From Polaromonas sp. YR568 (lineage in GTDB: Bacteria > Pseudomonadota > Gammaproteobacteria > Burkholderiales > Burkholderiaceae_C), in assembly GCF_900116715.1 (NCBI RefSeq), contig NZ_FPBM01000010.1, positions 1 through 64,000 of the forward strand: a DNA stretch of 64,000 nt, given 5' to 3'. Positions 35,959 through 44,842 of the stretch are shown here, one piece after another. A program made the position numbers and the translations under genes. Under the pieces are notes generated by a model that did not search any database, was not told the DNA's origin, and saw nothing but the letters and a program-made list of their open reading frames with translations. Each line of letters begins with the position of its first letter. The stretch's first letter is position 1.

Positions 35959-37947
35959 GTGACCCATCCCAGTACCCACAGTACCCACTGCGCACGGACG
36001 GCCACCCCGGCAGGATTGACGACCACCGCCGGCTTCATCCCTGCTTTCGCCCTCTTTGCGATGTTCTTCGCGCCGCTGGCCGCCGCGCAAACAGCCGCGC
36101 CCATGGACAGCACGGCCACACCGCCCTCCGGCGTCACGCAGACCGCACCCGCCCCGCCAGCCCCTCCTGAAAAAGTCACGCCCGAGCCCACGCCGCAAGG
36201 CTCCACCGGCCCGACCAGCGCCGAGCCCGAAGTCACCGCCTTCGACATCGCGGTGCGCGCGCCGCAGGACATCAAAGAGCTGCTCGAAAAGCACCTGGAG
36301 CTGCAGCGCTACCGCGCCGTGACCGACCTGGACGAAGCCGAGCTGGCCCGCCTGATCGTGCTGGCCGAGCGCAATGTGCGCAACCTGGTCGGCACGCTGG
36401 GTTATTTCAGCCCCACCATCGCCATCACCAAGGAAGGCGCCGCCAACCAGCACCCCACCATCGTGGTGGCGGTAGACCCCGGCGAGCCCACGGCGATCGG
36501 CCCGGTGGCCATCACCTTCACGGGCGACATTGCCGAGTCCAGCGATCCCGACGCCCTCAGCCAGCGCGCCCAGATCCAGCGCGACTGGCGGCTGCCCACC
36601 GGACAGCGCTTTACGCAAGACGCCTGGGACAGCGCCAAGACACAAGCTCTGCGTGATCTGGTCGCGCGCCGCTACCCAGCCGGCAAGCTGGCCGACAGCC
36701 TGGCCGATGTGGATGCACCGGCGCGCACCGCGGGCCTGGCCCTCAAGCTCGACTCGGGGCCGCTGTATCGCCTGGGCCCCATGCAGGTCACCGGCGTTGA
36801 GCGCTACGACCCTGTGCTGGTACCGCGCCTGGCGCGCCTGACCACAGGCGCCGTCTACGACCAGAACCAGCTGGTCGAAGCGCAGCAGCGGCTGGCCTCC
36901 AGCGGTTACTTTGATTCGGCCTATATCTTTGTCGACCCTGAAAGCGACCCGCAGGCCGCGCCGGTGCAAGTGCAGGTGCGCGAGGCCAAGCTGCAAAAAG
37001 TCATCCTCGGCGTGGGCGTCACCACCGACAGCGGCCCGCGTGCCTCGGTCGAGCACACGCACCTGCGCGTGCCGGGCACCAACTGGCGCGCCGTCACCAA
37101 GCTGCAGCTTGAAAAGAAATCGCCTTTCGCGCAAACCGAATGGACCTCCATTCCCGACGAGTCCAACTGGCGCTGGGTGGCGCTGGCGCGCACCGAACGT
37201 GTGGATGACGACGAACTCATCACGCGGTCCGACCGCCTGCGTTTTGGCCGCACGCAAGCCGGCGAGCGGATAGACCGCAACATCTATGTCCAGTACGACA
37301 GGGCCAGCGTGAGCGGCAGCGGCCTGCTCGGCAACACCGCCGCGGACACCGGCGACGGCTCTGCCCTGTCGGTCAACTATGTCTGGACGGGGCGCTATTT
37401 CGACAGCATCCCTTTCCCCAACAAAGGCTACGGCCTGGGCTTTGAGCTGGGCGGCGGCAGCACGCTGGGCACGGACCGCCAGCCTTTCACCCGCGCCGTG
37501 GGCCGGTGGCTGGGCATTGTGCCGCTTGATCGCGGCCGCATCGCCATGCGCGCCGAAGGCGGCGCCGTGCTGGCCAAAGATTCCGCCCGCATTCCCAGCG
37601 CACAACTGTTTCGCACCGGCGGCGACACCACCGTGCGCGGCTACGGCTACCGCGACATCGGCATCAAGCTGGACAACGGCGTCATCGGGCCGGGCCGCTA
37701 CATGGCCGTGGGCAGCGTTGAATACCAGCGCCCCATGATGATCGACGGCCGGCCCAGCGAATGGGAGAACACTTTCTTCATTGACGCAGGCTCCGTCGCC
37801 GACAACCCCAAAGACATGAAACCCTCTGTCGGCATAGGCACCGGTGTGCGCTGGAGGAGCCCCATCGGGCCGCTGCAGATTGACCTGGCCTACGGTGAAA
37901 AAGCCAAACAACTGCGCCTGCACGTCAGCGTGGGATTTGTTTTCTGA
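35959..37947 (+). CDS. tamA: TamA-type outer membrane assembly protein
   Basis: Omp85 family member of 662 residues with an N-terminal signal region, POTRA domains (about 90-330) and a 16-strand beta barrel. Conserved barrel elements include FRTGGDTTVRGYGYRDIG near the end (the VRGY/F motif) and GTGVRWRSPIGPLQIDLAYG. It works with TamB to insert outer-membrane proteins or transport lipids. GTG at 35959 is the start with the fullest signal peptide. Its stop overlaps the tamB start. Confidence 0.93.
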   Translation: MTHPSTHSTHCARTATPAGLTTTAGFIPAFALFAMFFAPLAAAQTAAPMDSTATPPSGVTQTAPAPPAPPEKVTPEPTPQGSTGPTSAEPEVTAFDIAVRAPQDIKELLEKHLELQRYRAVTDLDEAELARLIVLAERNVRNLVGTLGYFSPTIAITKEGAANQHPTIVVAVDPGEPTAIGPVAITFTGDIAESSDPDALSQRAQIQRDWRLPTGQRFTQDAWDSAKTQALRDLVARRYPAGKLADSLADVDAPARTAGLALKLDSGPLYRLGPMQVTGVERYDPVLVPRLARLTTGAVYDQNQLVEAQQRLASSGYFDSAYIFVDPESDPQAAPVQVQVREAKLQKVILGVGVTTDSGPRASVEHTHLRVPGTNWRAVTKLQLEKKSPFAQTEWTSIPDESNWRWVALARTERVDDDELITRSDRLRFGRTQAGERIDRNIYVQYDRASVSGSGLLGNTAADTGDGSALSVNYVWTGRYFDSIPFPNKGYGLGFELGGGSTLGTDRQPFTRAVGRWLGIVPLDRGRIAMRAEGGAVLAKDSARIPSAQLFRTGGDTTVRGYGYRDIGIKLDNGVIGPGRYMAVGSVEYQRPMMIDGRPSEWENTFFIDAGSVADNPKDMKPSVGIGTGVRWRSPIGPLQIDLAYGEKAKQLRLHVSVGFVF

Positions 37948-40900
37948 TGGACACGCCTAACACCCCTGCGGCCCCCGCCGCCCCCGCCGCCCCCGCTTCC
38001 GGCGGCGCACCCAGGCCGGTGCGCCCGCCACGCCGCTGGCTGCGCGCCACCGCCTGGGCCGCCGGCAGCGTGGTGGTGCTGGCCACGGGCGCCACCACAG
38101 CCGCCTGGTGGTGGGCCGGCACCGACGGCTCACTGGCCACCGCACTGAACTGGATAGGCCGGACGCAGCCGCTGAGCGCCGATCGCGTGACGGGCTCATT
38201 GCGCAAAGGCGGGCATGTCGATCAATTGGTCTGGCAGCAAGACGGCCTGCGCGTGGACGTGAGGGACGTCACCCTGGCCTGGCAGCCATGGTCCTTGTTG
38301 CACGGCACGCTGGAGGTCAACCGGCTGGCGGCGGCCAGCGTGCATGTCGACGATCAACGCGCGCCCTCCACTACGCCGTCGGTGCCGCCTTCCGCATTGG
38401 GTTTGCCGCTGCCGGTGGTGCTTGACGGGTTTTCGATCGGCGAATTTCAATGGACAGGTGGTGCGGCGTTTGCCGCCTCCGGCATCACCGGCAACTATGC
38501 ATTCAAGGGCCTGGATCACCAGCTGGAGCTGCTCAGTGCCCAGGTGGCGCGCGGCCGCTACAAGGGGCGCGCCACTCTGTCGTCGCGCAGCCCTTTAAAC
38601 CTCGATGCCAGCTTGTCGGGCGCGCTCGACACCCTGATACCCGGTAACAAGACACCGGTGCCGCTGGCCTTCAACGCCACCGCGCGCGGGCCTCTCACCG
38701 AGCTGCTGGTGAAGGCCGAGCTGCAAATGAGCGCCCAACCCTCCACCGCATCGCCGCGCAAAAACCAGCCGCAACCCCAGGCCACCGCCACAGCGCGTGT
38801 AATGCCGTGGGCCCCGCAACCCTTGCCGCAGGCCGATGCGAATTTCCGCGACCTGGACGTGGCCGCATTCTGGCCGGAAGGCCCGCAAACCCTGCTGACG
38901 GGCAACGCCACCGTGCGGCCGGCGCCAACCGCTGCCGCGCCGGCCACAAGCACTTCTGCCTGGCTGCTGCAACTGCAACTCAGCAATGCCCTGCCCGGCC
39001 CCTGGGACCAGCAAAAGCTGCCGCTGGAAAAGCTGGAAACACAAGGCGAATGGCGCAGCGGTACGGCCATGGTCCGCACGCTCAAGGCGCAACTGGGCGG
39101 CGGCGAACTGCTGGCCAGCGGCGAATGGGCCGATGCGCCTGCCACCGCCGCCGCGCCATCTGCGGCACCCGCCTGGAAGTTGCAGGCCACGCTCCAGCAC
39201 ATCAACCCGGCCCTCTTGCACAGCCAGCTGGCGCCGCTGCCGCTGGACGGCAAGGCGGATGTTCGCAGCCAGGGCACGGATATTGCCTTTGATGCAAACG
39301 TGCAGGCGGCGCGCAACGACACCGGTGCCAAAAACAATCCCCTGGGCGCCCTGCGCTTGCGCGATGCCAGCGCCACGGGCAGCTGGAATGCAGCGCAAGC
39401 GGGCGGCACACTGGTGCTGTCGGCCCTGCGGGTACGCACCGACGATGCCGAGCTGGCCGGCCAGCTCGAAGCACAGCCCGCCGCAAAAGGCGGCAAAGGA
39501 AAACTCACGCTCACGGCCCCGGGGCTGGACGCGCAACTGCAAGGCGAGCTGCGGCAAACCAGCGGCAAAGGCGATGCGAGCCTGCGCGGCCGCGACATGG
39601 CGCAAGCCCTGCGCTGGCTGCAAAAACTCCCGGGCCTGCCCGCCTCGCTGAAAAATGCATCAGCCAGCGGCAGCGCCGAGCTGCAAGCCAGCTGGCAAGG
39701 CGGCTGGCAAGACCCGGCCTTGCAGGCTCGGCTGGATTTGCCTTCGCTCGACTGGCGCATGGCGGCGCCTGCACCTGTGCCCGCAGCGGCCACGGCGGCT
39801 GGCACCACGCCACCCGCCACCGCAGAGGCGCTGAAAATCCGCGGCTTCCAGGCCACGCTCTCCGGGCGCTTAAGCCAGGCGCAGCTGGCCACGCAGGGCC
39901 GCATGGAAGCCGGCTCCCGCCGCTACACCCTGCAGCTCGCGGCAGAAGGCGGGCGCCTTGCCACCGGCGTCGCGCGCAACGCCCCGCTCGCCGAATCCGC
40001 ATGGCAAGGTCTGGTCAAGCAACTCAACCTGAGTGTGGAAGACCCCGCGTTGGGTAAAGGCGCCTGGCAACTCAAGACCCGCAGCGCCGTCCCGCTGAAG
40101 TGGACGCCGGGCCGCAACGGCGATGTATTTGAAAGCGGCGCCGGTGAAGCCCTGCTCATCGCACCACCTTCCGGCACGTCAGCAGGCACACCTTCACAAG
40201 CCGTGCTGGCCTGGCAGCCCGTGCGCTGGCGGCCTGACCGTGAACTGGTCACCGCCGGCAAACTCACCGGCCTGCCGATGGCCTGGATCGAACTCTTCGC
40301 CGGCCCGCAAATGGCCGGCGCCGGCCTGGGCGGCAACCTGCTGCTCGACGGTGAATGGGACGCCACGCTGGGCGATACCCTGCGCCTGAAGGCGAGCCTT
40401 GCGCGCAGCAGCGGCGACATCAGCGTGCAGGCCGAGACAGGGCAAGGCATGTCGGCGCGCGTGGCGGCTGGCGTCAAGGAAGCACGCCTCTCGCTGACCA
40501 GCGAAGGCGAAGCCCTTGCGCTCGCGTTGCGCTGGGACAGCGAACGCGCGGGCAGCGCCGACGGCCAGCTTCGCACGCGCCTGGCACGCGCACCCGCCAC
40601 GGCCGGCGGCGGCTGGCTCTGGCCGGCCGATGCGCCGCTCGCCGGCCAGCTCCGCGCGCAGCTGCCGCGCATCGGCGTGTGGTCGGTGCTGGCGCCGCCG
40701 GGCTGGCGGCTGCGCGGCTCGCTGGGCGCCGATGTCGCCATCAGCGGCACCCGCAACGCGCCGCAACTGGCCGGCGACCTGCAAGCCAACGACCTGGCGT
40801 TGCGATCCGTCGTCGACGGCATCGAATTCGGCAACGGCCGCCTGCGCGCCAAACTCGACGGCACCCGCATGCGCATCAACGAGTTCACGCTGCAAGGCGC

Positions 40901-41957
40901 GGGCGACAAAGGCACGGGCGGCGTTCTCACCGCGCAGGGCGAAGCCGGCTGGGTAGAGGGCAAGCCGCAGGTAGAACTCTCCGCCAAGCTCGAACGCCTG
41001 CGCGCCAGCATCCGCACCGACCGGCAACTGACGGTCTCGGGCGATGTGCAGGCCAGCCTCAAAGGCAAGCAGACCGAACTCACCGGTAAGCTGCTGGTCG
41101 ACCAGGCCCGCATCATCCTGCCCGATGAAGGCACACCGCAACTGGGCGACGACGTGGTGGTGCGCACCACCAGCGGCGCAGCGGCCGGCCAGAAGGCGCC
41201 GGCGCAAACCAGCGGCGAAGTGGCAGACAAGGACTCACGCCCGGTGAAGCTGAATGTGCAGCTCGACCTCGGCCGCGACTTCCGCATCCAGGGCAAAGGC
41301 ATAGACACCCGGGTGCGCGGCACGCTGGCCCTGAGCGGCGAAACATTGCGCGACCCGCGGCTCACCGGCACCATCAACACGGCCGGCGGCCAGTACCGCG
41401 CCTACGGCCAGCGCCTGGACGTGGAGCAGGGCGTGCTGCGTTTTACCGGCGCCATCGACAACCCCTCGCTCGACATCCTGGCCATTCGCCCCAACCTCAC
41501 TCAGCGCGTGGGCGTGCAGATCACCGGCACCGCCTTGCTGCCCCGCGTGCGCCTCTACGCGCAGCCCGAGTTGCCCGATGCCGAAAAACTCTCCTGGCTG
41601 GTGGTGGGCCGCTCGTCTGCCTCGGGCGGCGCCGAGGCCGCATTGCTGCAGCAGGCCGCGCTGGCATTGCTCGGCAGCAAAGGCGGCGGCCTGTCGGGCG
41701 GCCTGGCCGCTTCGCTGGGCCTGGACGAGCTGTCATACCGCGGCGCGTCGAGCAACACCGACGGCACCACTACTGAAGGCGCCGTCACCCTGGGCAAACG
41801 CTTTTCGCGCAACTTTTATGCGGCCTATGAGCGGACGGTATCCGGTGCACTAGGCACGCTCTATGTGTTCTACGACCTCTCGCAACGTTTTACCGTGCGC
41901 GCCCAGGCCGGCCAGCAAAGCGCGGTCGACCTGATCTTCACCGTGCCCTACGACTGA
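37947..41957 (+). CDS. tamB: TamB translocation and assembly module protein
   Basis: A 1336-residue inner-membrane-anchored protein: an N-terminal helix (ATAWAAGSVVVLATGATTAAWWW) after a Pro/Ala-rich cytoplasmic tail, a long beta-helical periplasmic body, and a C-terminal DUF490 domain ending DLSQRFTVRAQAGQQ...DLIFTVPYD. It overlaps tamA by one base. It bridges inner and outer membranes for protein or phospholipid transfer. Confidence 0.93.
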   Translation: MDTPNTPAAPAAPAAPASGGAPRPVRPPRRWLRATAWAAGSVVVLATGATTAAWWWAGTDGSLATALNWIGRTQPLSADRVTGSLRKGGHVDQLVWQQDGLRVDVRDVTLAWQPWSLLHGTLEVNRLAAASVHVDDQRAPSTTPSVPPSALGLPLPVVLDGFSIGEFQWTGGAAFAASGITGNYAFKGLDHQLELLSAQVARGRYKGRATLSSRSPLNLDASLSGALDTLIPGNKTPVPLAFNATARGPLTELLVKAELQMSAQPSTASPRKNQPQPQATATARVMPWAPQPLPQADANFRDLDVAAFWPEGPQTLLTGNATVRPAPTAAAPATSTSAWLLQLQLSNALPGPWDQQKLPLEKLETQGEWRSGTAMVRTLKAQLGGGELLASGEWADAPATAAAPSAAPAWKLQATLQHINPALLHSQLAPLPLDGKADVRSQGTDIAFDANVQAARNDTGAKNNPLGALRLRDASATGSWNAAQAGGTLVLSALRVRTDDAELAGQLEAQPAAKGGKGKLTLTAPGLDAQLQGELRQTSGKGDASLRGRDMAQALRWLQKLPGLPASLKNASASGSAELQASWQGGWQDPALQARLDLPSLDWRMAAPAPVPAAATAAGTTPPATAEALKIRGFQATLSGRLSQAQLATQGRMEAGSRRYTLQLAAEGGRLATGVARNAPLAESAWQGLVKQLNLSVEDPALGKGAWQLKTRSAVPLKWTPGRNGDVFESGAGEALLIAPPSGTSAGTPSQAVLAWQPVRWRPDRELVTAGKLTGLPMAWIELFAGPQMAGAGLGGNLLLDGEWDATLGDTLRLKASLARSSGDISVQAETGQGMSARVAAGVKEARLSLTSEGEALALALRWDSERAGSADGQLRTRLARAPATAGGGWLWPADAPLAGQLRAQLPRIGVWSVLAPPGWRLRGSLGADVAISGTRNAPQLAGDLQANDLALRSVVDGIEFGNGRLRAKLDGTRMRINEFTLQGAGDKGTGGVLTAQGEAGWVEGKPQVELSAKLERLRASIRTDRQLTVSGDVQASLKGKQTELTGKLLVDQARIILPDEGTPQLGDDVVVRTTSGAAAGQKAPAQTSGEVADKDSRPVKLNVQLDLGRDFRIQGKGIDTRVRGTLALSGETLRDPRLTGTINTAGGQYRAYGQRLDVEQGVLRFTGAIDNPSLDILAIRPNLTQRVGVQITGTALLPRVRLYAQPELPDAEKLSWLVVGRSSASGGAEAALLQQAALALLGSKGGGLSGGLAASLGLDELSYRGASSNTDGTTTEGAVTLGKRFSRNFYAAYERTVSGALGTLYVFYDLSQRFTVRAQAGQQSAVDLIFTVPYD

Positions 41958-42022
41958 GGCGCCGCCTTAGCTCAAAAGTGTCATTCGCCACCGAATACAA
42001 TTGCAGCTTCTCCTAGAGACGT

Positions 42023-42097
42023 GCCGCCATAGTTCAATGGATAGAACGAGTGCCTCCTAAGCGCTAGATACAGGTTCGATTCCTGTTGGTGGTACCA
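42023..42097 (+). tRNA. tRNA-Arg (anticodon CCU)
   Basis: A 75-base cloverleaf can be drawn: acceptor GCCGCCA with TGGTGGT, D arm AGTTCAATGGATAGAACG, anticodon stem AGTGC/GCGCT with loop CTCCTAA (anticodon CCT at 42053-42055 region), T arm ACAGG-TTCGATT-CCTGT and encoded CCA. A -10-like TACAAT lies at 41996-42001. This isoacceptor is a known integration site for genomic islands, and foreign-looking DNA follows directly. Confidence 0.95.
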
Positions 42098-42592
42098 GAT
42101 ATTGGGCTAATGAGTCCCAATTTCACTTCTTCCGCTCTGATACCCGTAGCTTCATGGCTACTGCCCCGCAGGAGACGGATACCGCACAGGTTTAAGCACG
42201 AACTCCTCTGCTCCTTTCGAGCTTCGGAGCGGTAGGCCGACAATACCGCGGCGGAAATCATGACGTTCAGGCTCTTGCGCCCACACGTAAGCCTTCGCGG
42301 TCTTGTGTTCTTCGTTTAACTGACTGATGCAGTTTCCGAACAGCACGACGTCAACGCGAAGTGGGGCCGTAGCCAGTAACGCCTAGAGCTCCCTCGTAAG
42401 CTCAGATGGTAAGTATGCGCACCCCTTGCCTAAGTCTGATTTCGCCTAAGCGCCAAATTTTTCGCTCTCTATCAGGCCGGCAAAATCGAAGGATCAGTGC
42501 CGTTGTTTTTTGCATGTGATCAGGTCCTCTCTTTAGGGGTTGATGAGATACCCCGATATCTTCACAATGCCAATTGAGATCAAGTCCGCCAT
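42098..42592. other. mostly gene-free, lower-GC stretch after the tRNA
   Basis: GC content drops compared with both flanks. A short hairpin ATTGGG...CCCAAT lies at 42101-42121 just after the tRNA. A possible gene remnant on the minus strand is listed separately. No integrase gene, and no copy of the tRNA 3' end that would mark an attachment site, was found by eye. Confidence 0.5.
42158..42382 (-). pseudogene. possible 75-residue protein remnant beside the tRNA
   Basis: The minus-strand frame reads like a real protein fragment (LRVDVVLFGNCISQLNEEHK, AYVWAQEPERHDFRRGIVGL) and ends at a stop near the tRNA. It has no ATG and no Shine-Dalgarno; only internal GTGs could start it. No family was recognised. 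It may be the end of a gene truncated when the neighbouring insert formed. Confidence 0.25.
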
Positions 42593-43864
42593 ATGAACTA
42601 CAACGAGAGTTCCAGAATGCCCCCCAAAAAAGAAGAGCTCGCCCTGTATTGCAAATTGGAACAGCTATTTGCATTCACCGATTTTGAAGAACCCACACCT
42701 TGCATTCGATTTATAGGAGTCAGAGACGAAGACTTTAACGAGCAGTCTTTCACGCAAGGATCAGACGGCGTTGCGACGTTCGTCGTGGACGTGGACGCTT
42801 CAACTTCCAAGGCGCCGGAAAGTACGGAACCGAGCCGAGGGCAAAGCAACCCAAACTCTGATTTGCTTCAAATCGACTGGAATAAGTTCTGCGAGACGCC
42901 AGAAGATTGCAAGACATGTACAGAAGCGAGCGGGCTCTGGTACAAAATAACCTATAACATTGACCCGCGAGGATCCAGCTCAACTTACGCCACCTTCGGA
43001 GCGACGGCGGGCACGACACAGAGCATCCAGGTTCTTGCGATCTCCTCTCTTCCAGGTCCTACCCCAGCGCCGTTTCGCCCCTATACGCGTCGGCCTGACT
43101 CAGCCTTGCAACGTACATACTCCCTGCTTGCATTTGAGGTGGGCCAGGGCATGTGCAACCTTATCTGTAGCGACGTTGATGGCTATATTTTTGATGCTGG
43201 CGCTGGTACGCCAATCACTAAGGCCAAGTACGTCAGTGGCTTCATGCGACATGACCTCCATGACCAAATACAGCGACTACCTGAAGCCGTTGAGTTTTTC
43301 TTGTCCCACGGCGACCAGGATCATTGGAGAATGCTGGCATGGGATGACCGGTTGATAAACAAAATATCCATCTTTGTCGTACCGAGCGGGATGAAATCCA
43401 TTGCCTTTTTTGACGTCAAAGTGAAACCGCGCGTCCGTGAACTCTCCAGCCATTTGCCGAAATGGCAACTTGCGCCTCAAACCTATTTAAGCGTATACAG
43501 AACCCGACCACCGCAGAAGACGTCCAACAACGATGGTCTCATTGCTGTTTTTGAGAGGGACGGGGAAAAAGCCATTCTTCCCGGAGATTGCACGTACAAG
43601 GAGATGCGAAAAGACCTCGACCCAGGGGTGAGCAATCTTCCCTCCAACGTCTATAAGGCTGTTGTAGTGCCTCATCACGGCGACAAGGAAAGCAGCTACG
43701 ACGTACCTCCATCGCAAGCAAACGGAATAGCCTTCTTTTCCGCAGGCAATCACCCAACATTTAACCATCCTCGACCAGAATCAGAGGCCGCGCACAAAAT
43801 CAGTGGTTTCTCAAACCACGTCAATAAAATTCCGGCCCATATCCAAAAAATAGTGCTTTTGTGA
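42593..43864 (+). CDS. ComEC/Rec2-like metallo-beta-lactamase fold protein
   Basis: A 423-residue soluble protein. The C-terminal half (about 175-423) is a ComEC-type metallo-beta-lactamase fold: SHGDQDHW (H239-H244) matches xHxDxDH, and ILPGDC and VVPHHGDKES (H361, H362) match later metal or phosphate-binding positions. The first 170 residues match nothing I know and contain a Ser/Thr-rich, Cys-containing segment. ComEC membrane helices are missing, so this is not the DNA-uptake channel. It is probably a nuclease or phosphodiesterase. GC content and codon use are lower than in neighbours. The ATG at 42593 is assumed; 42617 is an alternative. The small gene at 44046 is convergent. Confidence 0.75.
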   Translation: MNYNESSRMPPKKEELALYCKLEQLFAFTDFEEPTPCIRFIGVRDEDFNEQSFTQGSDGVATFVVDVDASTSKAPESTEPSRGQSNPNSDLLQIDWNKFCETPEDCKTCTEASGLWYKITYNIDPRGSSSTYATFGATAGTTQSIQVLAISSLPGPTPAPFRPYTRRPDSALQRTYSLLAFEVGQGMCNLICSDVDGYIFDAGAGTPITKAKYVSGFMRHDLHDQIQRLPEAVEFFLSHGDQDHWRMLAWDDRLINKISIFVVPSGMKSIAFFDVKVKPRVRELSSHLPKWQLAPQTYLSVYRTRPPQKTSNNDGLIAVFERDGEKAILPGDCTYKEMRKDLDPGVSNLPSNVYKAVVVPHHGDKESSYDVPPSQANGIAFFSAGNHPTFNHPRPESEAAHKISGFSNHVNKIPAHIQKIVLL

Positions 43865-44045
43865 TGACGCGTCCTCAAAGCGAACGGATTCAGAGGTGAA
43901 TACGCTCTAGAACCTCACGGAGCACCGCTTGAATAGCCTTATCCGGGAAATTTTTATCAGCCGCTGCTGATAGCGGAAAGGCTTCTTGTGCGTTTTTTCA
44001 GTATCAACACCACTCCGGGATAGGTCCGCTCGTTGTATAGGCTTT

Positions 44046-44666
44046 TCAACGAGCGCGCTTTCTCGGAAAAGCGTACGCAATTGCAGCCGGTCGAATTTCC
44101 TTCTGAATTCGTGCAATCCAACGCTGCAGAATCATGTCCAGATTTTCGCCTCGCTTGAGGTGCTCCGACAGGGTTAATGAGTTTATTGAGGGAACACAGA
44201 TTGTTAGCGCCAGACGGTGATTAGCCTCGCTTTTGACTAGGCTCCCTGCATCCCGCCAAGCTCCGAGAGCACCTTTCCTGACATTGGCCAAGTCATCACT
44301 AACCCGGTATCCCAAAGGTTGCCATGCTTGCTTGGCCTCTATGGCAAATTGCGCTTTCCCGTTCCGGCTTGCTATGTAAAGGTCACATCTGCCTGACCTA
44401 TGCGTAATCTTTCCTGTATCTGGATCTGTTACGTCGCCGGTCTTATTCGTCGAAAACTCCTCCAAAGCGATCCAGCCGGACGTAGCCCAAGCTGCGGCTG
44501 CCAGCACGCTCAGCGACGCGCGTTCGTTGTACCAGTAACAAGCGTCGCTTGGATCGTGGTCACAGAACCTAGCGACCATTTCCCCCCACTTGGTGAGGAC
44601 TGGGGTCAATCCTCTAAGCGAATTATTCGATTTAGCGTGTCTTGTTTTAATCAGTCCTGACTTCAT
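44046..44666 (-). CDS. PD-(D/E)XK nuclease-like protein
   Basis: A 206-residue protein. E48, then D95 (RCDLYIAS), then E110-A-K112 (QFAIEAKQAW) fits the restriction-endonuclease-like pattern of a metal-binding aspartate and an ExK pair following a beta-hairpin. No other domain was recognised. The start at 44666 is used because a GGAG lies eight bases before it; ATG at 44687 is an alternative. Low GC, in the same insert as the ComEC-like gene and convergent with it over a 180-base gap. A role in DNA cleavage or phage defence is inferred only. Confidence 0.6.
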   Translation of the reverse strand: MKSGLIKTRHAKSNNSLRGLTPVLTKWGEMVARFCDHDPSDACYWYNERASLSVLAAAAWATSGWIALEEFSTNKTGDVTDPDTGKITHRSGRCDLYIASRNGKAQFAIEAKQAWQPLGYRVSDDLANVRKGALGAWRDAGSLVKSEANHRLALTICVPSINSLTLSEHLKRGENLDMILQRWIARIQKEIRPAAIAYAFPRKRAR

Positions 44667-44842
44667 TTCACTCCCTGAGCTCAACATAGTTGAATCTTCG
44701 AACCGAGGTCATCCACTGATAATTTCACCGACCAATCGTTAGTTGCTGGACTCTCCACTCCGACACAAAGCCTCGCTCGAAACTCAAACGCACCCAAGAC
44801 AGCTTCTGATGCCGAAGAACATGCCTCGGCGATCAAGCCTTG

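Noticed and set aside
35830..37923. A 697-residue minus-strand frame opposite tamA
   Set aside because: It is a GC-driven antisense frame over a well-recognised Omp85 gene, with no family match.
42064..42261. A 65-residue minus-strand frame through the tRNA
   Set aside because: It runs across the tRNA-Arg gene, so it cannot be a normal coding sequence.
44688..44842. A copy of the tRNA-Arg 3' end marking an attachment site at the far side of the insert
   Set aside because: Only a seven-base match to the T-loop region (GGTTCGA, on the minus strand) was found, which is expected by chance.
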